Assembly: GCF_910592395.1 (NCBI RefSeq)
Contig: NC_088324.1
Coordinates: 4,240,953-4,304,952, forward strand
Source of the DNA: Lineus longissimus
Lineage: Eukaryota > Nemertea > Pilidiophora > Heteronemertea > Lineidae
DNA length: 64,000 nucleotides
Direction: 5' to 3'
Position numbers and translations under genes: made by a program. The notes beneath the pieces were generated by a model that worked only from the letters and a program-made list of their open reading frames with translations, searched no databases and had not been told where the DNA came from. This document shows positions 53,911 to 63,568 of this stretch, one piece after another (position 1 is the first letter of the stretch; every line of letters starts with the position of its first letter).

Positions 53911-56900
53911 ATCACGCTCATTTTGGTTATACAGAGTCGAGATGCCCGATTGGACAAACTGAGACTGCAATTTCGAGATTCTGCGATGATAAGTTGTCAT
54001 TCGATAGCGATATTACACGACTGGCGATGAAAGTCGGTCGGCGATGGCACTTGTCGCGACCGATCACGCTCATTTTGGTTATACAGAGTCGAGATGACCG
54101 ATGGACAAACTTAGACTGCATTTTCGAGATTCTGTGATGATAAGTTGTCACTCGACTAACGACATAAGACTGCTGGCGATGATTGTCAGTCGGCAATGGC
54201 GCTTGTTGTGATCGATCAAGCTAATTTTAGTTTTTCAGAGTCGAGATGCCCGATTGGACAAATTGAAACCGCAATTTTGAGAGTCTGCGACGAGAAGTTG
54301 TCATTCAACTAACGATATAAGACTACTGGCGATGACGGTCGGTCGGCGATGGCGCTCGTCGCGACCAATCACGCTCATTTTGGTTATACAGAGTCGAGAT
54401 GACTGATGGACAAACTGAGACCACATTTTCGAGATTCTGCGATGATAAGTTGTCACTCAACTAGAGATATTACATGACTGGCGATGACAGTCGGTCGGTG
54501 ATGGCGCTCGTCGCGACTGATCACTTTAATTTTGGTTATACAGAGTCGGGATGAGCGATGGGACAAACTGAGACCACAATTTCGTGATTCTGCGATGATA
54601 AGTTGTCATTCGATAGCAATATTACACTACTGGCGATGAAAATCGGTCGGCGATGGCGCTCGTCGCGACCGATCACGCTCATTTTGGTTATACAGAGTCG
54701 AGATGACCGAATAGACACACTCGGACCACAATTTCGAGATTCAGCGATGATAAGTTGTCATTTGACTAACGATATAAGACTACTGGCGATGATTGTCAGT
54801 CGGCGATGGCGCTTGTCGTGATCGATCAAGCTAATTTTGGTTTTTCAGAGTCGAGATGCCCGATTGGAGAAACTGAGACCGCAATTTTGAGAGTCTGCGA
54901 CGAGAAGTTGTCATTCTACTAGTGATATTACACGACTGGCGATGACGGTCGGTCGGCGATGGCGCTCGTCGCGACCGATCACGTTCATTTTGGTTATACA
55001 GAGTCAAGATGACCGATTGGACAAACTGAGACCACAATTTCGAGATTCTGCGATGATAAGTTGTCATTCGATAACAATATTACACTACTGGCGATGAAAA
55101 TCGGTCGGCAATGGCGCTCGTCGCGACCGATCACGCTCATTTTGGTTATACAGAGTCAAGATGACCGATTGGACAAACTGAGACCACAATTTCGAGATTC
55201 CGCGATGATAAGTTGTCATTCGATAACAATATTACACTACTGGCGATGAAAATCGGTCGGCGATGGCGCTTGTCGCGACCGATCACGCTCATTTTGGTTA
55301 TACAAAGTCGAGATGACCGAATAGACACACTCGGACCACAATTTCGAGATTCAGCAATGATAAGTTGTCATTTGACTAACGATATAAGACTACTGGCGAT
55401 GATTGTCAGTCGGCGATTGCGCTTGTCATGATCGATCAAGCTAATTTTGGTTTTTCAGAGTCGAGATGCCCGATTGGACAAACCGAGACCACAATTTCGA
55501 GATTCTGCGATGAAAAGTTGTCATTCGATAACAATATTACACTACTGGCGATGAAAATCGGTCGGCGATGGCGATCGTCGCGACCGATCACGCTCATTTT
55601 GGTTATACAGAGTCAAGGTGACCAATTGGACAAACTGAGACCACAATTTCGAGATTCTGCGATGATAAGTTGTCATTCGATAACAATATTACACTACTGG
55701 CGATGAAAATCGGTCCGCGATGGCGCTCGTCGTGACCGATCACGCTCATTTTGGTTATACAGAGTCGAGATGCCCGATTGGACAAACTGAGACTGCAATT
55801 TCGAGATTCTGCGATGATAAGTTGTCATTCGATAGCAATATTACATGACTGGCGATGAAAGTCGGTCCGAGATGGTGCTCGTCGCGACCGATCACGTTCA
55901 TTTTGGTTATACAGAGGCGAAATGACTGATGGACAAGTTGAGACCGCATTTTCGAGATTCTGCGATGATAAGTTGTCGCTCGACTGGCAATATTACATGA
56001 CTGGCGATGACGGTCGGTCGGCAATGGAGCTCATCGCGACCGATTTCGCTCATTTTGGTTATACAAAGTCGAGATGACCGAATAGACACACTCGGACCAC
56101 AATTTCGAGATTCTGCGATGATAAGTTGTTATTTGACTAACGATATAAGACTACTGGCGATGATTGTCAGTCGGCGATTGTGCTTGTCGTGATCGATCAA
56201 GCTAATTTTGATTTTTCAGAGTCGAGATGCCCGATTGGACAAACTGAGACCATAATTTTGAGATTTTGCGATGATAAGTTGTCATTCTACTAGTGATATT
56301 ACACGACTGGCGATGACGGTCGGTCGGAGATGGCGCTCGTCGCGACCGATCCCGCTCATTTTGGTTATACAGAGTCGAGATGACCGATGGACAAACTTAA
56401 ACTGCATTTTCAAGATTCTGTGATGATAAGTTGTCACTCGACTAACGATATAAGACTGCTGGCAATGATTGTCAGTCGGCGATGGCGCTTGTCGTGATCG
56501 ATCAAGCTAATTTTGGTTTTTCAGAGTCGAGATGCCCGATTGGACAAACTGAGACCGCAATTTTGAGAGTCTGCAACGAGAAGTTGTCATTCAACTAACG
56601 ATATAAGACTACTGGTGATGACGGTCGGTCGGCGATGGCGCTCGTCGCGACCGATCATGCTCATTTTGGTTATACAGAGTCGAGATGACTGATGGACAAA
56701 CTGAGACCACAATTTCGAGATTCTGCGATGATAAGTTGTCATTCGATAACAATATTACACTACTGGAGATGAAAATCGGTCGGCAATGGCGATCGTCGCG
56801 ACCGATGACGCTCATTTTGGTTATACAGAGTCAAGATGACCGATTGGACAAACTGAGACCACAATTTCGAGATTCTGCGATGATAAGTTGTCATTCGATA

Positions 56901-59900
56901 ACAATATTACACTACTGGCGATGAAAATCGGTCGGCGATGGCGCTCGTCGTCACCGATCACGCTCATTTTGGTTATACAGAGTCGAGATGCCCGATTGGA
57001 CAAACTGAGACTGCAATTTCGAGATTCTGCGATGATAAGTTGTCATTCGATAGCAATATTACATTACATGACTGGCGATGAAAGTCGGTCGGAGATGGTG
57101 CTCGTCGCGACCGATCACGCTCATTTTGGTTATACAGAGGCGAAATGACTGATGGACAAGTTGAGACCGCATTTTCGAGATTCTGCGATGATAAGTTGTC
57201 ACTCGACTAGCAATATTACACGACTGGCGATGACGGTCGGTCGGCAATGGAGCTCATCGCGACCGATTTCGCTCATTTTGGTTATACAAAGTCGAGATGA
57301 CCGAATAGACACACTCGGACCACAATTTCGAGATTCAGCGATGATAAGTTGTCATTTGACTAACGATATAAGACTACTGGCGATGATTGTCAGTCGGCGA
57401 TTGCGCTTGTCGTGATCGATCAAGCTAATTTTGGTTTTTCAGAGTCGAGATGCCCGATTGGACAAACTGAGACCATAATTTTGAGATTTTGCGATGATAA
57501 GTTGTCATTCTACTAGTGATATTACACGACTGGCGATGACGGTCGGTCGGCGATGGCGCTCGTCGCGACCGATCACGTTCATTTTGGTTATACAGAGTCG
57601 AGATGACCGATGGACAAGTTGAGACCGCATTTTCGAGATTCTGCGATGATAAGTTGTCACTCAACTAGAAATATTACACGACTGGCGATGACAGTCAGTC
57701 GGTGATGGCGCTCGTTGCGACCGATCACGCTCATTTTGGTTATACAGAGTCGAGATGCCCGATTGGACAAACTGAGACTGCAATTTCGAGATTCTGCGAT
57801 GATTAGTTGTCGTTCGATAACGATATTACACGACTGGCGATGAAAGTCGGTCGGAGATGGTGCTCGTCGCGACCGATCACGTTCATTTTGGTTATACAGA
57901 GTCAAGATGACCGATTGGACAAACTGAGACCGCAATTTTGAGATTCTGCGATGATAAGTTGTCACTCGACTAGCAATATTACACGACTGGCGATGACGGT
58001 CGGTCGGCAATGGCGCTCATCGCGACCGATTTCGCTCATTTTGGTTATACAAAGTCGAGATGACCGAATAGACACACTCAGACCACAATTTCGAGATTCA
58101 GCGATGATAAGTTGTCATTTGACTAACGATATAAGACTACTGGCGATGATTGTCAGTCGGCGATTGCGCTTGTCGTGATCGATCAAGCTAATTTTGGTTT
58201 TTCAGAGTCGAGATGCCCGATTGGACAAACTGAGACCATAATTTTGAGATTTTGCGATGATAAGTTGTCATTCTACTAGTGATATTACACGACATGCGAT
58301 GACGGTCGGTCGGAGATGGCGCTCGTCGCGACCGATCACGCTCATTTTGGTTATACAGAGTCGAGATGACCGATGGACAAACTGAGACTGCATTTTCGAG
58401 ATTCTGTGATGATAAGTTGTCACTCGACTAACGACATAAGACTGCTGGCGATGATTGTCAGTCAGCAATGGCGCTTGTCGTGATCAATCAAGCTAATTTA
58501 GGTTTTTCAGAGTCGAGATGCCCGATTGGACAAACTGAGACTGCAATTTTGAGAGTCTGCGACGAGAAGTTGTCATTCAACTAACGATATAAGACTACTG
58601 GCGATGACGGTTGGTCGGCGATGGCGCTCGTCGCGACCGATCACGCTCATTTTGGTTATACAGAGTCAAGATGACCGATTGGACAAACTGAGACCGCAAT
58701 TTCGAGATTCTGCAATGATAAGTTGTCATTCGACTAGCGATATTACACGACTGGCGATGAAAGTCGGTCGGAAATGGTGCTCGTTGCGACCGATCACGTT
58801 CATTTTGGTTATACAGAGTCAAGATGACCGATTGGACAAACTGAGACCACAATTTCGAGATTCTGTGATGATAAGTTGTCATTCGACTGGCGATATTACA
58901 CGACTGGCGATGACGGTCGGTCGGCGATGGCGCTCGTTGCGACCGATCACGCTCATCTTGGTTATACAGAGTCGAGATGCCCGATTGGACAAACTGAGAC
59001 TGCAATTTCGAGATTCTGCGATGATAAGTTGTCGTTCGATAGCGATATTACACGACTGGCGATGAAAGTCGGTCGGAGATGGTGCTCGTCGCGACCGATC
59101 ACGTTCATTTTGGTTATGCAGAGTCAAGATGACCGATTGGACAAACTGAGACCGCAATTTCGAGATTCTGCGATGATAAGTTGTCATTTGACTAACGATA
59201 TAAGACTACTGGCAATGATTGTCAGTCGGCGATTGCGCTTGTCGTGATCGATCAAGCTAATTTTGGTTTTTCAGAGTCGAGATGCCCGATTGGACAAACT
59301 GAGACCATAATTTTGAGATTCTGCGATGATAAGTTGTCATTCTACTAGTGATATTACACGACTTGCGATGACGGTTGGTCGGAGATGGCGCTCGTCGCGA
59401 CCAATCACGCTCATTTTGGTTATACAGAGTCGAGATGACCGATGGACAAACTGAGACTGCATTTTCAAGATTCTGTGATGACAAGTTGTCACTCGACTAG
59501 CGATATTACACGGCTGGCGATGACGGTCGGTCGGCGATGGCGTTGTCGCAAACGATCACGCTCATTTTGGTTATACAAAGTCGAGATGCCCGATTGGACA
59601 AACTGAGACTGCAATTTCGAGATTCTGCGATGATAAGTTGTCATTCAATAGCGATATTACACGACTGGCGATGAAAGTCGGTCGGAGATGGTGCTCGTCG
59701 CGACCGATCACGTTCATTTTGGTTATACAGAGTCAAGATGACCGATTGGACAAATTGAGTCTGCAATTTCGAGATTCTGCGATGATAAGTTGTCATTCTA
59801 CTAGAAATTTTACACGACTTGCGATGACGGTCGGTCGGCGATGGCGCTCGTCGCGACCGATCACGCTCATTTTGGTTATACAGAGTCGAGATGACCGATG

Positions 59901-60553
59901 GAAAAACTGAGACTGCATTTTCGAGATTCTGTGATGATAAGTTGTCACTCGACTAACGATATAAGACTGCTGGCGATGATTGTCAGTTGGCAATGGCGCT
60001 TGTCGTGATCGATTAAGCTAATTTTGGTTTTTCAGAGTCGAGATGCCCGATTGGACAAACTGAGACCGCAATTTTGAGAGTCTGCGACGAGAAGTTGTCA
60101 TTCAACTAACGATATAAGACTACTGGCGATGACGGTCGGTCGACGATGGCGCTCGTCGCGACCGATCAGGCTCATTTGGTTATACAGAGTCGAGATGCCC
60201 GATTGGACAAACTGAGACTGCAATTTCGAGATTCTGCGATGATAAGTTGTCGTTCGATAGCGATATTACACAACTGGCGATTAAAGTCGGTCGGCGATGG
60301 CGCTCGTCGCGACCGATCACGTTCATTTTGGTTATACAGAGTCAAGATGACCGATTGGACAAACAGAGACCGCAATTTCGAGATTCTGCGATGATAAGTT
60401 GTCACTTGACTAGCAATATTACACGACTGGCGATGACGGTCGGTCGGCAATGGCGCTCATTGCGACCGATTTCGCTCATTTTGGTTATACAAAGTCGAGA
60501 TGACCGAATAGACACACTCGGACCACAATTTCGAGATTCAGCGATGATAAGTT
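53911..60553. repeat. Diverged satellite region at the right side of the array
   Basis: This stretch mixes A- and B-type monomers with many private substitutions. A period of 1,218 bp (eight monomers) is visible between about 55.4 and 57.5 kb (55,603 to 56,821; 55,785 to 57,003), and a small insertion doubling ATTAC near 57,060 breaks it in the second copy. The variant GACCGATTTCGCTCATTTTGG with GATAGACACACTCGGACC recurs at about 49.6, 51.6, 56.0, 57.3, 58.0 and 60.5 kb. The array is interrupted at 60,554 by a transposon. No gene or other element is seen in this stretch. Confidence 0.75.
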
Positions 60554-60565
60554 CCCCTGCGAAAT
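60554..60565 (+). repeat. Left terminal inverted repeat (12 bp)
   Basis: CCCCTGCGAAAT lies directly at the junction with the satellite. It is the perfect reverse complement of the last 12 bases of the insert. Beyond base 12 the two ends diverge, so the inverted repeat is short and the similarity between ends continues only as scattered subterminal motifs. Confidence 0.9.
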
Positions 60566-60768
60566 TCGCCGGGAATTTCCACCTAATTCCAAACTATTTT
60601 TCCTTGCCAGGAGGCTGGAATTAGCTGGAAATTCCAGAAAATGTCAGGGCTGGAGTTTGGCGGTATTTTGGTAAATGGCAGTGCCAGAAAATGCCAGCTC
60701 TGGAAAAAGCTGGCATAACCTGACATTAGCTGGAACCTAATTTCCAGAGCTGGAATTAGGTGGAAAAA
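60566..60768. repeat. Left subterminal region rich in AGCTGG/CCAGCT motifs
   Basis: Short motifs such as AGCTGGAAAT, TGCCAG and GGCTGGA recur in both orientations. An imperfectly spaced hairpin is formed by ATGCCAGCT at 60,691-60,699 and AGCTGGCAT at 60,708-60,716 (9-bp stem, 8-nt loop). The 19-bp string at 60,615-60,633 reappears inverted near the right end. Clusters of this kind near transposon ends are known to act as transposase-binding sites in several DNA transposon families; that role is inferred here. Confidence 0.7.
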
Positions 60769-61090
60769 TCTGGACCCAGACCTTCCAGCTGATTTACTTA
60801 TGTCAGGGCTGTCATTTATTGGAAATAGCTGGCATCAGTTGACATTAGCTGGAAATTACAAATTCAGCATGCAACGAGGAATGCGACTGTATCCTCAGGA
60901 TTGTCATTTGCTGTCATTTATTGGAAATAGCTGACATTTGTTGACATTAGCTGGAAATTAAGAATTCAGTATGCGACCGGGCTGGACCCAAACCTTCGAG
61001 CTCATTTACCAATGTCAGGGTTGTCATATATTGGAAATAGCTGGCATTTGTTGACATTAGCTGGAAAATTAATATTGAGTATGTGACCTG
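60769..61090 (+). repeat. Internal direct repeats of about 80-110 bp (three copies)
   Basis: Three copies start around 60,800, 60,900 and 61,012. Each has TTGGAAATAGCTG (60,819, 60,921 and 61,031), then TTGACATTAGCTGGAAA, then a TTCAGYATGCRAC-like tail (the third is TTGAGTATGTGAC). Copies one and three are also preceded by a shared leader with CTGGACCCARACCTTC (60,769 and 60,982), giving a longer period of about 213 bp. The copies are diverged and not a recent duplication. Confidence 0.8.
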
Positions 61091-61260
61091 CTCTACGTTT
61101 GAATCGATCAGAGCGCTGCACACTAATTAACAGGCGTTTTTTGTCACTCAACAGTGACTATGATTAGAATCGTTGTGATATGCAACAAGAAGATCTCTTG
61201 TCGTGGAGTAAAACCGATAATCGCTTGGTTTTGACTTTGCTGATTGCAATCTTGTCACAC
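61091..61260. other. Transposon interior with no recognised feature
   Basis: This stretch is of average composition, with one CAATCTTGTCACAC string at about 61,247-61,260 that recurs at 61,603-61,616. That string appears to bracket the next set of direct repeats. I see no ORF of interest and no RNA gene. Confidence 0.5.
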
Positions 61261-61549
61261 GCACCTGCGATTATCACCACAGACAGGCAATTTTTCACAT
61301 GCAAACATGATTGCATGTTGATTTTGTTTGATCCCTGGTCGTGCGATTTCCAATTCTAATTCAATTTTGATGGCATCTGCAATTATAACTGCAAACAAGC
61401 AATTTCTGTCACACAGAAATATGATTAAAGGTTGCAGGTTGATTTTGCTTCCAACAGAGGTTGCTAGGATGACCAGTTCTTGTTGCAGGCACCTGAAATT
61501 ATCTATGCAAACAAGTGACTTATGTCACTTGCAGACATGATTGTTGTGG
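61261..61549 (+). repeat. Three diverged direct repeats of about 115 bp
   Basis: Copies begin with GCACCTGCGATTATC (61,261), GCATCTGCAATTATA (61,373) and GCACCTGAAATTATC (61,489), 112 and 116 bp apart. Each continues with a GCAAACAAG- or GACAGGCAA-like string, a TTTTCACATG/CTGTCACACAG/ATGTCACTTG string and an ATGATT tail. Copies one and two also share GTTGATTTTG downstream. A 70-residue ORF at 61,328-61,540 runs across these copies and has no sign of being a protein. Confidence 0.75.
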
Positions 61550-61710
61550 CATTATCAAGTTTTGAGCATATGCCACTGACCTAATCCCTTAGTTTTCTGA
61601 CACAATCTTGTCACACTGTTATAATGTAAATATCATTCTTGGTGTGTGTTGAATGGACTTACACGAGCATAAGAGGCCCATCATATAAAACGTAAGATTA
61701 TTGCTTCACT

Positions 61711-61763
61711 CAGAGGCTCCTTGCAGACACCTCTGCCAGGCGGACACTTCCCCATTGCAGATG
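61711..61763 (-). mobile_element. Decayed end of a pogo/Tigger-like element
   Basis: A 22-bp segment at 61,726-61,747 is the exact reverse complement of 62,751-62,772 in the right end of the nested MITE, and similarity continues in both directions (CTCCTTGCAGACACC here against CCTCCCTCTGCGGACACC there). The outermost CAGTA is degraded to about CTCAGAGGC. I could not find a matching partner end, so this is either a solo end, an old truncated copy or a sequence captured by the carrier transposon. It has more substitutions than the intact copy next to it. Confidence 0.65.
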
Positions 61764-61771
61764 GTTTAAGT

Positions 61772-61846
61772 TGCCACATGACCTGGGTTGGAGTGCTCGT
61801 CAATGCCGACAGGCGTCATCAGGGCTCAATTCCCGTCCTGGAGGCA
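61772..61846 (+). ncRNA. Weak tRNA-like segment (A/B box pair), possible SINE remnant
   Basis: GGCTCAATTCC at 61,823-61,833 matches the RNA polymerase III B-box consensus GGTTCRANNCC at all but one position. TGACCTGGGTTGG at 61,779-61,791 resembles an A box, with two mismatches and one extra base. The spacing suits a tRNA-derived promoter. The cloverleaf is poor: the T stem pairs at only three of five positions and the acceptor arms pair only if shifted. It is not a functional tRNA. It may be the head of an old tRNA-derived SINE, or a chance match. Confidence 0.25.
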
Positions 61847-61957
61847 GCACGTCATTTACATCTTAGCTAATTGTGATCAGTTGATACGATGACGTCATTG
61901 ACAATCACTGACAGGAAAATTTTGCCTCTCATTTAATAATATAGATAGTGCAAAGTA

Positions 61958-61984
61958 CAGTACAACCTCTCTATTGCGGACACC
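61958..61984 (+). repeat. Left terminal inverted repeat of the MITE
   Basis: This is a 27-bp sequence beginning CAGTACAACCTCTCTATT. Compared with the right end it has one internal extra base and a few substitutions. It lies immediately after a TA dinucleotide. Confidence 0.85.
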
Positions 61985-62020
61985 CATGGGACTGGGCCCA
62001 GGTGTCCGCAATAGAGAGGT
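61965..62020. repeat. Perfect 20-bp foldback at the left end of the MITE
   Basis: 61,965-61,984 and 62,001-62,020 are perfect reverse complements separated by 16 nt. The second arm is immediately followed by another copy (62,019-62,038), so the left terminal repeat has two nearby inverted partners. The loop itself contains TGGG/CCCA. This would form a strong hairpin in single-stranded DNA or RNA. Confidence 0.9.
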
Positions 62021-62431
62021 GTCCGCAATAGAGAGGTTATGCCAAATCGTCCGATAGGTGGATTTGAAGTTCCCGCCTTGCAGGTCTTGGTTTTCTCTGT
62101 GTCGACATCTAGCGTAGAAACTTTAAACCTGTTGGCTGATCGGTATTTGCTTGTGATGTTGCGTTGAATGACGTGAGCTACTTTGGAACTCAGAGCGTGA
62201 ATAATCTCTCTAGTAAAAGGTGCCCCTTTTATTGCAAAATCTCCTCGACATGTGATAATGTGTCAAAAAACACCATAATTTCTGTCCATCAGCCACCTTT
62301 GATAAATAATTATTTTTTTCTAATTTCTCTACTAACGCATATTCGCCGCAACACTGACAAAACCGCGTGGATTTATGAGTGTCCGTAGACACAAAAGGCC
62401 TATGTGATTAGTTGAAAAGATGAGTAAACAA

Positions 62432-62520
62432 ATGCCACGGCTTAATTAGGATACAAAAACACAATGCCAATGCCGCGGCTTAATTAGGATACAAAAACAC
62501 AATGCCATGGGGTAATTACG
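62432..62520 (+). repeat. Short direct repeats inside the MITE (2.6 copies of about 32 bp)
   Basis: ATGCC(A/G)CGGCTTAATTAGG followed by ATACAAAAACACA occurs at 62,432-62,463 and 62,470-62,501. A partial third copy (ATGCCATGGGGTAATTACG) is at 62,502-62,520. The copies are nearly identical, so this expansion is more recent than the repeats in the carrier transposon. Confidence 0.85.
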
Positions 62521-62766
62521 TTGATTAATTGCGCGAATATCACACCTGTCGGGCCTACTTGACTCTCCAAGCGCAAGCGGGAAGCCATTGTTTTTGCCTA
62601 CTGTCCGTAATTGGGAGGGAATTGGACCAAAAATTGGCTATCGCCCTGTCCGCAATTCGGAATAGAGAGGTGTCCGCCGTACAGAGGTTTTTGTTATTGG
62701 AAATGACTTAGAAAAAATCGGGACTGGCCGGACGTGTCCGTTATGTAGAGGTGTCCGCCTGGCAGA

Positions 62767-62792
62767 GGTGTCCGCAGAGGGAGGTTCTACTG
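62767..62792 (-). repeat. Right terminal inverted repeat of the MITE
   Basis: Read on the minus strand this begins CAGTAGAACCTCCCTCTG and continues GCGGACACC, matching the left end at most positions. TA follows directly on the + strand, consistent with a target-site duplication. Confidence 0.85.
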
Positions 62793-62794
62793 TA

Positions 62795-63568
62795 TTCACA
62801 TTGTAATATTAGGCTCATAAGTTTGAGGATCATGGATTGACCAGATTGGTGTGAATTGCCCCAGGGCCCAATGGAACATATGTGTACCAATTTTAAGTCC
62901 AGACTTTACGAAACGTGCCGCGCTAACAATACGGCCGCCACTGACGATGGACGCCACATCATCGCATAGGCTCACAAGGTGAGCCAAATAAAAAAGAGGT
63001 GCCGTTTTAACTGGATACCGTGACATCAACATGATGTTAACCACACATAGCACACTCTGTCACTTTGATGTCTGGAGGGCAGGGTTAAAGTCGGGGACTG
63101 ACGTCCAAAATGGATGTCCAAATAACATCACTGCACGGCCTTGAAAAGAACGATGGAGCAAGCCGACTGTTGATTGACTCCATCACTTACATGAGTCATG
63201 AGCTGTGGACATCTCCCATGCAAAATCTTACAGTTATGATACCGTCCGGGTCCACGATCATGCATACAATAGTACAGGCTTACAGCACATGCACTGATTC
63301 AGGCTTCTTCATATGCTAAAAAAACAACCTCAGGGCCTGTCCAGATTACCCTTTTGGCATTCATTTGAATCCTTATGTGTTCCAATTCAATTTGTGTAAA
63401 CTTTGGATATCTTGATATCGAATTCAGGGTAAAAATCAAGAAATAAGAAGAGCTCCCGCATGATTTCTTTGTTTGACTTGAAAATTCACACCTACTGTTT
63501 CCTGTTTGAGGTGTAATGCATCATGGGATAGGTCAGGTGATAAGACCACATGATAGAATTGCATAACA
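62795..63568. other. Transposon interior without recognised gene
   Basis: This is unique-looking sequence between the MITE and the right subterminal region. It holds ORFs of 85 codons (minus strand, 62,796-63,053) and 69 codons (plus strand, 63,110-63,319) with no recognisable domain, no signal or membrane segment I would trust, and no sign of codon bias. One compact hairpin is annotated separately. Composition is mixed, with an A-run near 63,319. I see nothing that identifies a transposase remnant. Confidence 0.5.
62969..62985. repeat. Compact hairpin GGCTCAC-AAG-GTGAGCC
   Basis: This is a perfect 7-bp stem with a 3-nt loop, followed by an A-rich run (AAATAAAAAA). It is preceded by GATGGACGCCACATCATCGC. 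From memory, hairpin-plus-A-rich ends of this style occur in dispersed repeats of marine invertebrates, but I cannot confirm a match here. Confidence 0.5.

Larger units (their letters stand above)
1..60553. repeat. Satellite array, monomer about 152-153 bp
   Basis: The whole interval is a head-to-tail tandem array with no interruption by other sequence that I can find. Taking GATGATAAGT as the start of each unit, monomers are 151-154 bp, and 60.5 kb corresponds to about 397 units. Length variation comes from small indels: CATTCGACTAGCG versus CATTCGATAGCG (1 bp), GATTGGAC versus GATGGAC (1 bp) and CACGGTCATT versus CACAGCATT. All units lie in the same orientation. The centre is CpG-rich (GGTCGGTCGGCGATGG and GTCGCGACCGATCAC) and the flanks are AT-richer. 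I do not recognise it as a named satellite. The many ORFs of 60-215 residues are repeats of the same 50-51-residue strings on both strands and are a by-product of the monomer length. No gene is annotated here. Confidence 0.98.
61958..62792. mobile_element. Pogo/Tigger-like MITE (835 bp), nested
   Basis: The element starts CAGTACAACCTCTC and ends GGAGGTTCTACTG (right part read on the + strand), with TA directly outside each end (61,956-61,957 and 62,793-62,794). A TA target site and CAGTAnAACCTC termini are typical of pogo/Tigger members of the Tc1/mariner superfamily. Motifs of the form GTGTCCGCnnnnGAGAGGT are repeated at both ends (62,001-62,038 and about 62,648-62,785). At 835 bp it is far too short for a transposase gene, and the ORFs in it (at most 74 residues, 62,164-62,388) show no DDE or helix-turn-helix features. 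It is therefore a non-autonomous derivative mobilised in trans. Confidence 0.88.

Noticed and set aside
1-60553. CRISPR array or other prokaryotic repeat-spacer structure
   Set aside because: There are no unique spacers; the whole 152-bp unit is repeated, and the unit is far longer than CRISPR repeats. The transposon types are eukaryotic.
1-60553. CENP-B box in the monomer
   Set aside because: I looked for the core pattern TTCGnnnnAnnCGGG. The closest strings (TTCGAGATTCTGCG and TTCGACTAGCGATA) miss required positions on either strand.
1-60553. Tandem ribosomal RNA, 5S RNA, histone or tRNA gene cluster
   Set aside because: The period and the sequence do not fit any of these, and no polymerase III box pair or conserved RNA segment is present in the monomer.
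61328-61540. 70-codon ORF as a transposon protein
   Set aside because: It runs across diverged direct repeats and has no recognisable motif; its length is expected by chance.
62164-62392. Overlapping ORFs of 74 and 60 codons inside the MITE as a transposase remnant
   Set aside because: Neither has DDE-type, helix-turn-helix or CENP-B-like features. The minus-strand frame has a few cysteines, but not in a zinc-finger spacing I would defend.
63110-63319. 69-codon ORF in the right part of the transposon
   Set aside because: No domain, no homolog recalled and no supporting context; random ORFs of this size are common.
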